Source of the DNA: an uncultured Lactobacillus sp.
GTDB lineage: Bacteria > Bacillota > Bacilli > Lactobacillales > Lactobacillaceae
Length of the DNA stretch: 6,799 nucleotides
Direction of reading: 5' to 3'
Assembly (NCBI GenBank): GCA_937874185.1
Contig: CALNAK010000034.1
Span: forward strand, 1-6,799
Shown one piece after another: positions 1 to 5,707 of the stretch (within the stretch, counting starts at the first letter, position 1; each line of letters opens with the position of its first letter). The notes beneath the pieces are model-generated. The model made no database searches. It saw only the letters and a list, made by a program, of their open reading frames with translations, and was not told where the DNA came from. The position numbers and the translations under genes were made by a program.

Positions 1-2
1 TT

Positions 3-77
3 CTATACAATTCAGAAATCTTTTATGCATTTACACAAGATATTTTACGCTCTCGTTTGTACTTTTCACACACTTAA
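3..77 (+). CDS. Possible 3' end of an unidentified gene, cut by the left edge
   Basis: This frame is open from the left edge to a TAA at 75-77 and gives 24 residues ending DILRSRLYFSHT. I do not recognise the protein. Two things suggest a real gene end. The stop codon touches the base of a good hairpin terminator (76-120), and the tail shares DILRS, and the underlying 16 bases, with the aberrant C-terminus of the topB reading frame at the other end of the window. With only 24 codons visible, chance remains quite possible. Confidence 0.3.
   Translation, partial: LYNSEIFYAFTQDILRSRLYFSHT
39..54 (+). repeat. Left copy of a 16-bp perfect inverted repeat
   Basis: The sequence GATATTTTACGCTCTC occurs here on the + strand and again, perfectly, on the minus strand at 5758-5743. 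Both copies are translated in the same frame as (D)ILRS near the C-terminus of an ORF. Similarity continues weakly for about 11 further bases. It may be a recombination site, the end of a mobile element, or the shared end of two homologous genes. The sequence alone cannot decide. Confidence 0.55.
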
Positions 78-120
78 ACACACCAAGTTATTGTTCCCAT
101 GACAATAGCTTGGCGTGTTT
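76..120 (+). terminator. Hairpin terminator, possibly bidirectional
   Basis: Arms 76-94 and 102-120 form a 19-bp stem with one mismatch and one G-U pair around the 7-nt loop TCCCATG. On the + strand it is followed by TATTGTTT, which with the T residues closing the stem makes a usable U tract. It lies exactly between the stop of the left-edge + strand ORF (75-77) and the stop of a minus-strand remnant (122-120). That is the arrangement expected of a shared terminator between convergent genes. The U tract is weaker on the minus strand. Confidence 0.7.
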
Positions 121-266
121 TATTGTTTAAAAATGGCAAATAGAAAGTTTAATTTGATCAGTCTTGAAAACTTGAGCTGCTTTGATTTTTCCAGTACTAA
201 GGTGTCCTCTGTAGGCGCAATTTTGTTAGTTGCTCTTTCCCATTTGTTTATGTGGATGGTTTGAAT
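120..266 (-). pseudogene. Decayed minus-strand coding remnant, no function recognised
   Basis: The minus strand is open for 48 codons from 266 to a TAA at 122-120 and reads like real protein. It contains TIHINKWERATNKIAPTEDT and ends in a hydrophobic and basic segment, KLNFLFAIFKQ. There is no start codon or ribosome site. Upstream in the same frame, beyond one in-frame TAA at 269-267, the reading continues with plausible residues (ITFYGVSRVDL) to roughly 300. This looks like the 3' end of a gene with at least one disabling stop, perhaps from a mobile element, but I cannot name the family. The rest of the gap before degV (about 300-347) shows nothing else beyond the degV promoter. Confidence 0.25.
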
Positions 267-347
267 TTACAGGTCTACGCGACTCACACCGTAGAAAGTT
301 ATAATCAGAAGCCAACTTCAAAAATCTATCATGGAATAATAGTAGTA

Positions 348-375
348 TTGACAGCCTCATAATATAGTCTAAAAT
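348..375 (+). promoter_or_regulatory. Promoter of the degV operon
   Basis: A consensus -35 box TTGACA (348-353) and a -10 box TAAAAT (370-375) are separated by 16 bases. Transcription would begin near 382, leaving a leader of about 30 bases before the degV start at 414. The ribosome site TGGAGG lies at 403-408. No operator palindrome is obvious around it. Confidence 0.7.
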
Positions 376-413
376 ACTATTTATAAGGTTATCAAGACTA
401 TATGGAGGAAAAA

Positions 414-1262
414 ATGAAAAAAATTGGACTATTAGTCGATTCCGCATCAGATATTCCCGCGGAAATAAAAAATCAAGTAAATGTTGAAGTTGTTCCCTTA
501 GTTGTGACAGCAAACAACCACGGGTATCTGGATCGTGTGACTATTCAACCTCAGGAAGTGTATCAACTAATTGAAGATGGTTATATTCCTAAAACAGCTA
601 GTCCAACTCTTGGACTGGTATCACAATATATCAAAAAATTGCAGCAACGAGGTTATAAAAAAATCATTGCTATTACAATCTCCAGCGGCTTATCAGTTAC
701 AAATAAGGTTTTTAAAATAGCTTCTGAAAATGTCAATAACGCAATCATAACAGTTATTGATTCAAAAAGTATTGGTATTGGTAGTGGATTGATTGCAGCA
801 TACGCAGAAGACTTAATTAATGCTAATTATGATTACCAAGAAATCACTAAGCGAGTTCAACAGTCCGTGCTAAAAAGTAAAGTCTATTTTTATATTGCAA
901 CATTAAAATATCTTAGAATTGGCGGTAGGATTGGCAAAGTGGCTGGGATGGTGGGATCAGTTTTAAATATTAAACCAGTCATATCGTGCGACTCAGATGG
1001 CATATATTACCCAGTAGCAAAAGCTCGTTCTGAAAAGAAAGCAATTTCAAGGTTATTAAAGCTGGCTATCGAAGATGCTTCAGCAAACGAAAGTTTTAGG
1101 CTTGCAGTCGCTCAGGGCAATGACAAAGCGATTTCAAGTCATGTACTAACCGAACTTAGAAATAGCTTTCCAAAACATACCATTTATACTGGTGATGTTT
1201 CCCCAGCATTATGTGTACACACAGGCCCAGGGCTAATTGGAATTGCAGTTCAGATTGATTAA
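414..1262 (+). CDS. degV: DegV family fatty acid-binding protein
   Basis: DegV/FakB proteins hold a single fatty acid in a buried cavity. The FakB members present exogenous acyl chains to the kinase FakA for phosphorylation and use in phospholipids. The 282-residue product has the usual length and hallmarks: the N-terminal strand MKKIGLLVDSASDIP, the loop TASPT (61-65), ITISSGLS (87-94), VIDSKSIGIGSG (114-125), LRIGGRIGKVAG (167-178) followed by LNIKPVI, and the C-terminal HTGPGLIGIA (269-278). The frame also contains an ATG at 402, but the ribosome site GGAGG (404-408) overlaps it, so the ATG at 414, 5 bases downstream of the site, is chosen. It heads a two-gene unit with the DUF1836 gene. 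No fakA is visible here. Family assignment is firm; the acyl specificity and FakA partnership are inference. Confidence 0.95.
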   Translation: MKKIGLLVDSASDIPAEIKNQVNVEVVPLVVTANNHGYLDRVTIQPQEVYQLIEDGYIPKTASPTLGLVSQYIKKLQQRGYKKIIAITISSGLSVTNKVFKIASENVNNAIITVIDSKSIGIGSGLIAAYAEDLINANYDYQEITKRVQQSVLKSKVYFYIATLKYLRIGGRIGKVAGMVGSVLNIKPVISCDSDGIYYPVAKARSEKKAISRLLKLAIEDASANESFRLAVAQGNDKAISSHVLTELRNSFPKHTIYTGDVSPALCVHTGPGLIGIAVQID

Positions 1263-1289
1263 TATTTCTGTGCAAGGAGGATGACTAAG

Positions 1290-1781
1290 TTGCCTTTCGC
1301 TAAAAATAATTTCCCGAGATTACCGTTATGGAGCGAATTACCAAGCTTCAATTTACATTTGGATCAATTATTAGACATCACCAATTCTTTTGTTGAACCC
1401 ATGATTGAGGAAAAAATTACCAAGACAATGATGCATAATTATTTTAAAGCAGGGATTATTGAGGCTCCAATCAAGAAGAGATATGCACGAAAACATTTGG
1501 CAGGAGCAATTGTGGTCGGTGTATTTAAAAATGTATTCTCACTATCAGAAATAGAGCAAGGATTGCGACTAATTCTTGCGGATACTTCACCTGCAGAAGG
1601 CTATGATAACTTTGTAAAAATATTTAATAACCAGAGTTCTCAAGAAACAATAAAAATGCCCCCTGTAGCCAATATTAGTTTAGAACCCACATCTACTATG
1701 CTTATACAGTATAGTGCGATTCAATCGGTTTTGTTTTGGTTTTTAGCAAGACGTCTTATTCAGAAAAATCAGGATCTATAG
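1290..1781 (+). CDS. DUF1836 domain-containing protein
   Basis: The 163-residue product matches the DUF1836 family of Firmicutes. The core of the match is the segment MMHNYFKAGIIEAPIKKRYARKHLAGAIVV followed by KNVFSLSEIEQGL (residues 47-92), basic in its centre and helix-rich. This resembles a MerR-like or HTH-type nucleic acid-binding fold, but the biochemical role of the family is unknown. A start at ATG 1281 would abut the ribosome site AAGGAGG (1274-1280) with no spacing, so TTG 1290, nine bases beyond it, is the better start. The C-terminal third (about 100-163) is poorly conserved and ends in a hydrophobic stretch, VLFWFLARRLI. It follows degV by 27 bases, so the two are probably cotranscribed. 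DUF1836 genes are commonly found beside degV in lactic acid bacteria, which suggests a linked regulatory role. Confidence 0.85.
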   Translation: MPFAKNNFPRLPLWSELPSFNLHLDQLLDITNSFVEPMIEEKITKTMMHNYFKAGIIEAPIKKRYARKHLAGAIVVGVFKNVFSLSEIEQGLRLILADTSPAEGYDNFVKIFNNQSSQETIKMPPVANISLEPTSTMLIQYSAIQSVLFWFLARRLIQKNQDL

Positions 1782-1797
1782 GAAAATTATTACGTAT

Positions 1798-1826
1798 TTT
1801 TGTATATGATATTTTAGTTATATAAT
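1798..1826 (+). promoter_or_regulatory. Putative cfa promoter
   Basis: A perfect -10 box TATAAT lies at 1821-1826. The best -35 candidate at 17-base spacing is the poor TTTTGT (1798-1803). No terminator separates the DUF1836 gene (stop 1781) from cfa, so readthrough from the degV promoter is also likely. Transcription would start near 1833, leaving a leader of about 20 bases that contains the ribosome site GGAGGG (1840-1845). Confidence 0.4.
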
Positions 1827-1851
1827 TTATTTTTTTAATGGAGGGATATTT

Positions 1852-3024
1852 GTGCTAGACAAAGTGGTTTACAAGGAATTATTCAGTAAAGCATTCGACA
1901 TAACGATTGAAGTAACTTATTGGAATGGGAAAAAAGAAAAATATGGCGCTGGAGTTCCTGAAATTAAGGTACAATTTAAACACGAAATTCCAATTAAATC
2001 GCTAACCAGTCAGCCTACCTTGGTTCTAGGTGAGGCTTATATGAATGGTGACATAGAGATTGATGGAAGTATACAAACATTAATCGCATCGGCTTACCGG
2101 AAAAAAGACAGTTTTTTAACTCATAATTCATTCCTAAAACACTTACCCAAAATATCGCATTCTGAAAAAAATAGTGAAAAAGATATTCAAAAACATTATG
2201 ACATAGGTAACGATTTTTATAAGCTATGGTTAGATGACACAATGACCTATTCTTGTGCTTATTTTGAGAAAGAATCCGACACTTTGAAACAAGCACAATT
2301 GAACAAGGTCCGGTATATCTTACGTAAGCTAGCCACTAATCCTGGTCGTAAACTATTGGATATTGGTAGTGGATGGGGAACTTTATTATTCATGGCTGCT
2401 GAAGAGTTTGGACTAGATGCAACAGGTATTACCTTGAGCCAAGAACAATATAACTATACACAATCACAAATAAAGGAACGACACTTAGAAAATCAGGTCC
2501 ACGTAATATTGGAAGACTATCGTGAAGTATCTGGTCAATACGATTACGTAACATCTGTGGGCATGTTTGAACATGTTGGTAAAGAAAACTTAGGACTATA
2601 TTTTAAAAAGGTTCAAGAATTTTTGGCCCCAGGAGGACAAGCATTGATTCACGGCATTACTGGACAACATGAAGGTGCTGGTGTGGATCCATTTATTAAT
2701 CAATACATCTTTCCAGGAGGATACATTCCCAATGTTGCTGAAAATATTAAGCACATTATGGATGCCCAATTGCAATTTTCAGATATTGAACCCTTACGAC
2801 GCCATTACCAAAAAACATTGGAAATCTGGTACCAAAACTATCAGAAGGTTCGGAATCAAGTCATCGAAAAATATGGTGAACGTTTTGATCGAATGTGGAG
2901 TCTATACTTACAAGCTTGTGCCGCTTCCTTCGAATCAGGCAATATAGATGTTATTCAGTACTTATTAGTGAATGCACCTAGTGGTACAGGATTGCCGATG
3001 AAACGCAATTACATTTATAATTAA
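1852..3024 (+). CDS. cfa: Cyclopropane-fatty-acyl-phospholipid synthase
   Basis: Cfa transfers the methyl of S-adenosylmethionine across the double bond of unsaturated acyl chains in membrane phospholipids. In lactobacilli this gives lactobacillic and dihydrosterculic acids and acid or stationary-phase tolerance. The product is 390 residues, the normal length. Visible hallmarks are QKHYDIGNDFYKLWLD (113-128), MTYSCAYF (131-138, Cys135 matching the conserved active-site cysteine), the SAM-binding motif LLDIGSGWG (168-176), GITLSQEQ (192-199), SVGMFEHVG (235-243, Glu240), LIHGIT (265-270, His267) and the family-typical FPGGYIP (287-293). These correspond to the bicarbonate and active-site residues known in the E. 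coli enzyme. The GTG start is set by GGAGGG six bases upstream. No membrane segment is expected; the enzyme acts at the bilayer surface. Its place after degV fits a lipid-related group. Confidence 0.97.
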   Translation: MLDKVVYKELFSKAFDITIEVTYWNGKKEKYGAGVPEIKVQFKHEIPIKSLTSQPTLVLGEAYMNGDIEIDGSIQTLIASAYRKKDSFLTHNSFLKHLPKISHSEKNSEKDIQKHYDIGNDFYKLWLDDTMTYSCAYFEKESDTLKQAQLNKVRYILRKLATNPGRKLLDIGSGWGTLLFMAAEEFGLDATGITLSQEQYNYTQSQIKERHLENQVHVILEDYREVSGQYDYVTSVGMFEHVGKENLGLYFKKVQEFLAPGGQALIHGITGQHEGAGVDPFINQYIFPGGYIPNVAENIKHIMDAQLQFSDIEPLRRHYQKTLEIWYQNYQKVRNQVIEKYGERFDRMWSLYLQACAASFESGNIDVIQYLLVNAPSGTGLPMKRNYIYN

Positions 3025-3056
3025 CTATTACTAGGAAAATTATTCAAATAATGTTC

Positions 3057-3120
3057 AAAAAAGGGCACCTGTTTAAAAAATGAGTTGTAGTAAACTCCAT
3101 TTTTTAAATCAGGTGCCCTT
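3057..3120 (-). terminator. Strong intrinsic terminator of the bioY-birA operon
   Basis: Read on the minus strand, arms 3120-3093 and 3086-3061 pair along about 26 bp with two single-base bulges around a 6-nt loop. The base is GC-rich (GGGCACCTG/CAGGTGCCC), and six T residues (3062-3057) follow directly. It lies 14 bases beyond the stop of the small zinc-finger remnant. On the + strand the hairpin follows the cfa stop by about 36 bases but lacks a U run, so it would terminate cfa less well. A flanking 7-bp inverted repeat, TACTAGG (3029-3035) and CCTAGTA (3122-3128), encloses the whole structure. Confidence 0.85.
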
Positions 3121-3133
3121 CCCTAGTATTAAC

Positions 3134-3259
3134 TTATTTAGAGTAGGAAAAACACTTTCGATAGTAGCTACAGTTTAAAGCGGCAATATCAAAATCATTG
3201 TGGTAGTGCTCATAACGTCCCGTATTATCAACACATAATCCATAAATTAAGCTATCCAA
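3134..3259 (-). pseudogene. Truncated, degenerate CHY zinc-finger protein remnant
   Basis: A 41-codon minus-strand ORF starts at TTG 3259-3257, six bases after AGGAG (3270-3266), and overlaps the end of birA by 8 bases. Its residues GRYEHYHNDFDIAALNCSYY (14-33) follow the CHY zinc-finger pattern, in which R-C-x-HYH-xxx-DI(I/V)A is followed by a cysteine-rich stretch ending in CYxCH. Here the first zinc cysteine is Tyr16. Later cysteine positions also read Tyr (33 and 39), while an aromatic position reads Cys36. The protein stops at FSYSK, before the expected CH, whereas intact members run to about 100 residues or more. Zinc binding is therefore doubtful. The intact frame and ribosome site mean it may still be translated. 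The homology is my own pattern match. The alternative is a small unrelated peptide. Confidence 0.6.
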
Positions 3260-4256
3260 TATGATCTCCTTTATACTTAAAACCAGTTTTGATTACTTCA
3301 CCGCTTGTAAAGGTTTGAAATGTTCCATCTATCCTTTTAATGGTTATACCACCATTATCTTCAATCTTCTGAGCAACTCCCTGAATAACTTCTGACCCAG
3401 TATTTAAAGAAACCACTTTTCCTAAAACAATCGATTTTTTCCGGTACTCCGCCAATAGTTGGGGGTTCGTATAGTCTAAAAATCCGTTTATAATTGCTTG
3501 GATTATTTCGGCAATTAATTGATTGCGGTTAACTGAATTGTCATTATCGATAGCTTGGGCTTTGATTGCCAACTCTTTTGGAAACTTGACAGTTGTTAAA
3601 TTTATTCCCACACCAACAATGAAAGCTGAGGCCGCCCCCAGTTCAAGATCAAAAATGGACTCCGTAATAATTCCGCCCACCTTATGATAATTTAGATAGA
3701 TGTCATTTACCCATTTAAACTGAAATTCTTTATTTGGATAAAACTTTTCAAGCACATGGGTGATGCTCACGGCAATCCCAGTTGTTAGTAGTCCGGGTTG
3801 AATAACAGTTTGTTGTTGGTTAGGCAGAATAATACTGAGATAAAGGCCTGTAGTCGGTGGTGAATAAAAAGAGCGACCTCGTCTTCCATAACCGTTAGTC
3901 TGCTTATCGGCAACAAAAACGGTTGGCCTGGTAATACAGTGCTTACTAGAAAATTGCTTTGCTAAATCTTGGGTTGATGTAACTTCTTTAAAGACATGCA
4001 GATTATCTGTTAATTGCTTATGGCTGTAAATATTAATTAAGTCGGCTTCTAAATACGGTGCTGTATGAAGCATGTACCCACGTTTCTTACGACTAACAAT
4101 TGGATAATCTCGTTTGTTTTTTAAATTATTAATAGCCTTCCAGATGGTTTCACGACTGACTTGAAACTTTTTAGCTAGATAGTCACCAGATACCCACGTA
4201 TCTAAATTAGTCAAAAGTTCTAACACCACTTTTTCTTGGGTTGATTTATTTTTCAT
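3252..4256 (-). CDS. birA: Bifunctional biotin-[acetyl-CoA-carboxylase] ligase / biotin operon repressor
   Basis: BirA makes biotinyl-5'-AMP and transfers biotin to the carrier protein of acetyl-CoA carboxylase. Members with a DNA-binding domain also repress biotin genes. The 334-residue product has an N-terminal winged helix (about 5-64; VSGDYLAKKFQVSRETIWKAI is the HTH), so it is a group II, repressor-capable type. The catalytic domain shows EVTSTQDLA (91-99), NGYGRRGRSFYSP (121-133, a variant of GRGRRGRxWxSP with Tyr in place of the first Arg), KWVNDIYL (181-188), HKVGGIITE (191-199, the catalytic lysine region) and VGVGINL (214-220). The C-terminal SH3-like domain follows. ATG 4256 lies seven bases after AGGAGG (4269-4264). 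An in-frame TTG at 4259 is only four bases away and less likely. The gene follows bioY by 36 bases and should be cotranscribed and autoregulated through the operator at 4900-4933. Confidence 0.96.
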   Translation of the reverse strand: MKNKSTQEKVVLELLTNLDTWVSGDYLAKKFQVSRETIWKAINNLKNKRDYPIVSRKKRGYMLHTAPYLEADLINIYSHKQLTDNLHVFKEVTSTQDLAKQFSSKHCITRPTVFVADKQTNGYGRRGRSFYSPPTTGLYLSIILPNQQQTVIQPGLLTTGIAVSITHVLEKFYPNKEFQFKWVNDIYLNYHKVGGIITESIFDLELGAASAFIVGVGINLTTVKFPKELAIKAQAIDNDNSVNRNQLIAEIIQAIINGFLDYTNPQLLAEYRKKSIVLGKVVSLNTGSEVIQGVAQKIEDNGGITIKRIDGTFQTFTSGEVIKTGFKYKGDHIG

Positions 4257-4292
4257 CAAACCACCTCCTAATTAAATAGCGATAAACAATAA

Positions 4293-4850
4293 CTAAAATA
4301 AGCTTAAATGCATTGCTTTTCTAATACGGCGAACAATAATAACTGCTAAAGCACTTTTAATAAGATCTCCTGGTATAAATGCTAAGTTTGAAATAAGAGC
4401 GGCAATCAGCGTAATGTGAGACTGGTAAGAGAGCCATATAGCACCCACCAAATCAATAAAAATCACTCCGGCTAATAATAAAATGAGCAGTTCAAATATC
4501 CAAGACTTATTGTAAATCTGAAAACGATTAATTAATAGACCAATTAGTAATGGCGTAAATAACCAAGCTATAAGATAGCCGCCAGTTGGTCCAATAAAGA
4601 CAGCCATACCACCATTACCACCAGAAAGTATGGGCATACCGATGAAGGCTAATAATAAAAATAGACATACTGAGATGGTCCCATACCTAGGTCCCAACAA
4701 CTCACCACTCATCATCACTCCCATGTTTTGTAAAACGATAGGTACTGGAATAAATCCCAACGGAATACCAGGGAAGAGGCCTAATATAATTAAGATTGCT
4801 ACCATCATTGCAGATAACGTTAATAATCTTGTGGTGTTACTACGTTTCAA
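4293..4850 (-). CDS. bioY: Biotin transporter BioY (ECF S component)
   Basis: BioY is the membrane substrate-binding subunit for biotin. In lactobacilli it usually works with the shared ECF module EcfA, EcfA' and EcfT encoded elsewhere. The 185-residue protein has about six hydrophobic segments (near 10-30, 33-50, 56-73, 90-108, 118-140 and 149-173). BioY signatures are PVPIVLQNMGVMMSGELLGP (35-54), FIGPTGGYL (85-93) and FIPGDLIKS (158-166), followed by a basic end, RRIRK. The longer frame begins at GTG 4859, which directly overlaps its only ribosome site, GGAG (4862-4859). TTG 4850, eight bases beyond that site, is therefore preferred. The gene is first in the operon and has its own promoter and putative BirA operator. 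No biotin synthesis genes are visible, which fits uptake-dependent growth. Confidence 0.94.
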   Translation of the reverse strand: MKRSNTTRLLTLSAMMVAILIILGLFPGIPLGFIPVPIVLQNMGVMMSGELLGPRYGTISVCLFLLLAFIGMPILSGGNGGMAVFIGPTGGYLIAWLFTPLLIGLLINRFQIYNKSWIFELLILLLAGVIFIDLVGAIWLSYQSHITLIAALISNLAFIPGDLIKSALAVIIVRRIRKAMHLSLF

Positions 4851-4889
4851 TATGATCACTCCAAGTATGGATTTTTCAAAAACAGTGTT

Positions 4890-4918
4890 ATTATAGCTAT
4901 TAGTAACCCATTAGTAAA
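4890..4918 (-). promoter_or_regulatory. bioY-birA promoter
   Basis: On the minus strand, a -35 box TTTACT (4918-4913) and a consensus -10 box TATAAT (4895-4890) are spaced by 17 bases. Transcription should begin near 4883, leaving a leader of about 33 bases before the TTG start. The -35 box sits in the spacer of the inverted repeat at 4900-4933 and one repeat arm lies between the two boxes. A bound dimer would block RNA polymerase. Confidence 0.7.
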
Positions 4919-4933
4919 ATAAAGGGTTACTAA
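4900..4933. promoter_or_regulatory. Putative BirA operator (biotin box)
   Basis: TTAGTAACCC (4900-4909) and its exact reverse complement GGGTTACTAA (4924-4933) are separated by 14 bases. Counted from the ACC/GGT core, the spacing is 16 bases, as in the known BirA consensus TTGTAAACC-N16-GGTTTACAA, and the half-sites resemble it. The site overlays the bioY promoter, upstream of an operon whose second gene encodes an HTH-bearing BirA. A third partial copy, TTAGTAA (4911-4917), lies within the spacer and overlaps the -35 box. Repression by BirA bound to biotinyl-AMP when biotin is plentiful is the expected mode. The divergent gene at 4965 starts 31 bases from the site and could be controlled by it too. 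Confidence 0.85.
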
Positions 4934-4964
4934 AATTCGAATAATGGAAGGGAGACTGCTAATT

Positions 4965-5522
4965 TTGATTAGTTTGAAAACAGGCGATCTGTTACTTGTT
5001 AAAAAAGCACAAAATAAACTGTCAGAGATGATCATTAGAGGCACAAAACAAACGTTTTTAGATCGGCCACTAGCTTATTACCATATCGGGATAGTAGAAA
5101 AAGAAGGCACTGACTTTTTTGTTCTCCATGCAACCAAAGACCATGGTTGCATTCGTCAACCGTTAGATCAATTTATTTCCGAAGAAGGATTGATTGACGT
5201 TTATCGGAAGAGTAGCCCTTTAATAAATCCCCTCAAAATACTAAAACGAGCCAAGTCCATGTTAGAAGCACCATACAATCCGAGCTTCAGATTAGATCAG
5301 CCAGGATATTACTGTTCGGACTACGTGGTTAATGCATTTAAAGATGAAAATATATTTCATCTATCCCCAATGGTATTTGGCCCTAACGGCTCTGTTTTGC
5401 CTGAATGGCAACAGTATTATGAAAATTTAGACTTGCCGGTACCTAATGGTCAGTTAGGGAGTAGTCCGAACTCACTAATTAGCCAAGGCCATCTCAAATT
5501 TATAGGAGCTATCAACAGCTGA
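4965..5522 (+). CDS. YiiX/YebB-like (NlpC/P60, permuted papain-fold) family protein
   Basis: The 185-residue product resembles YiiX/YebB-like members of the NlpC/P60 superfamily. Their papain fold is circularly permuted, so the catalytic histidine precedes the cysteine. It starts with the typical MISLKTGDLLLV. The motifs are YYHIGIVEKE (38-47, His40), VLHATKDHG (53-61) followed by the IRQPLDQF strand, and GYYCSDYVVNAF (114-125, Cys117), with Asp119 where many relatives have Glu. The fold hydrolyses amide or thioester bonds, or acts as an acyltransferase; the substrate here is unknown. No signal peptide is evident, suggesting a cytoplasmic protein. The in-frame ATG at 4944 lies within the ribosome-binding region AAGGGAG (4948-4954), so TTG 4965, ten bases beyond, is preferred. 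Its own promoter is not clear, as only weak -10-like boxes occur. It is divergent from bioY. Confidence 0.8.
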   Translation: MISLKTGDLLLVKKAQNKLSEMIIRGTKQTFLDRPLAYYHIGIVEKEGTDFFVLHATKDHGCIRQPLDQFISEEGLIDVYRKSSPLINPLKILKRAKSMLEAPYNPSFRLDQPGYYCSDYVVNAFKDENIFHLSPMVFGPNGSVLPEWQQYYENLDLPVPNGQLGSSPNSLISQGHLKFIGAINS

Positions 5523-5707
5523 CTTTTAATACAGACAATTATTTGGCCATTTAGGTGAACGATTACGTGAGTTTAAAACACGATCTTGCTGGATATCCCA
5601 TATCCCTGATATTAAAAAGACTACAATCTAGATAGCTGGTTAATACGGCTATCTGGATGTAAATAGTTTGCCTTATAATCTTGGAAAAACTATGTTTTAT
5701 TTTTATC
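5523..5707. other. Gene-poor AT-rich gap with a possible coding remnant and a weak hairpin
   Basis: No complete gene is seen. On the + strand, 5530-5631 is open for 33 codons between two stops and reads protein-like (LFGHLGERLREFK, then an SHIPDIKK segment). It has no start codon or ribosome site, so it may be a gene fragment of unknown family. A 9-bp stem (5628-5636 with 5648-5656, one G-T pair, 11-base loop) lies downstream of the topB stop on the minus strand. It has no adjoining U run, so it is at best a weak terminator. A small palindrome, GGATATcccATATCC, occurs at 5591-5605. There is no T-rich terminator directly after the YiiX-like gene. Confidence 0.3.

Noticed and set aside
133..264. 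A 43-codon + strand ORF (ATG 133) with a hydrophobic C-terminal half
   Set aside because: It has no ribosome site or promoter, starts directly after the terminator, and lies opposite the more protein-like minus-strand remnant.
226..513. A 95-residue minus-strand ORF
   Set aside because: It is largely antisense to degV and its promoter and has no ribosome site. Only its distal part (below about 300) overlaps the remnant discussed above, and in another frame.
2015..2947. ORFs antisense to cfa (2015-2296) and in another + frame within cfa (2669-2947)
   Set aside because: Both lie wholly inside the well-matched Cfa coding sequence and have no recognisable domains or ribosome sites.
4851..4965. 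A biotin or other riboswitch in the bioY leader
   Set aside because: The leader is only about 30 bases and unstructured. Protein repressor control explains the palindrome better.
4630..5044. ORFs opposite bioY and the YiiX-like gene (4630-4896 and 4856-5044)
   Set aside because: They are shadows of recognised genes and cross the promoter/operator region.
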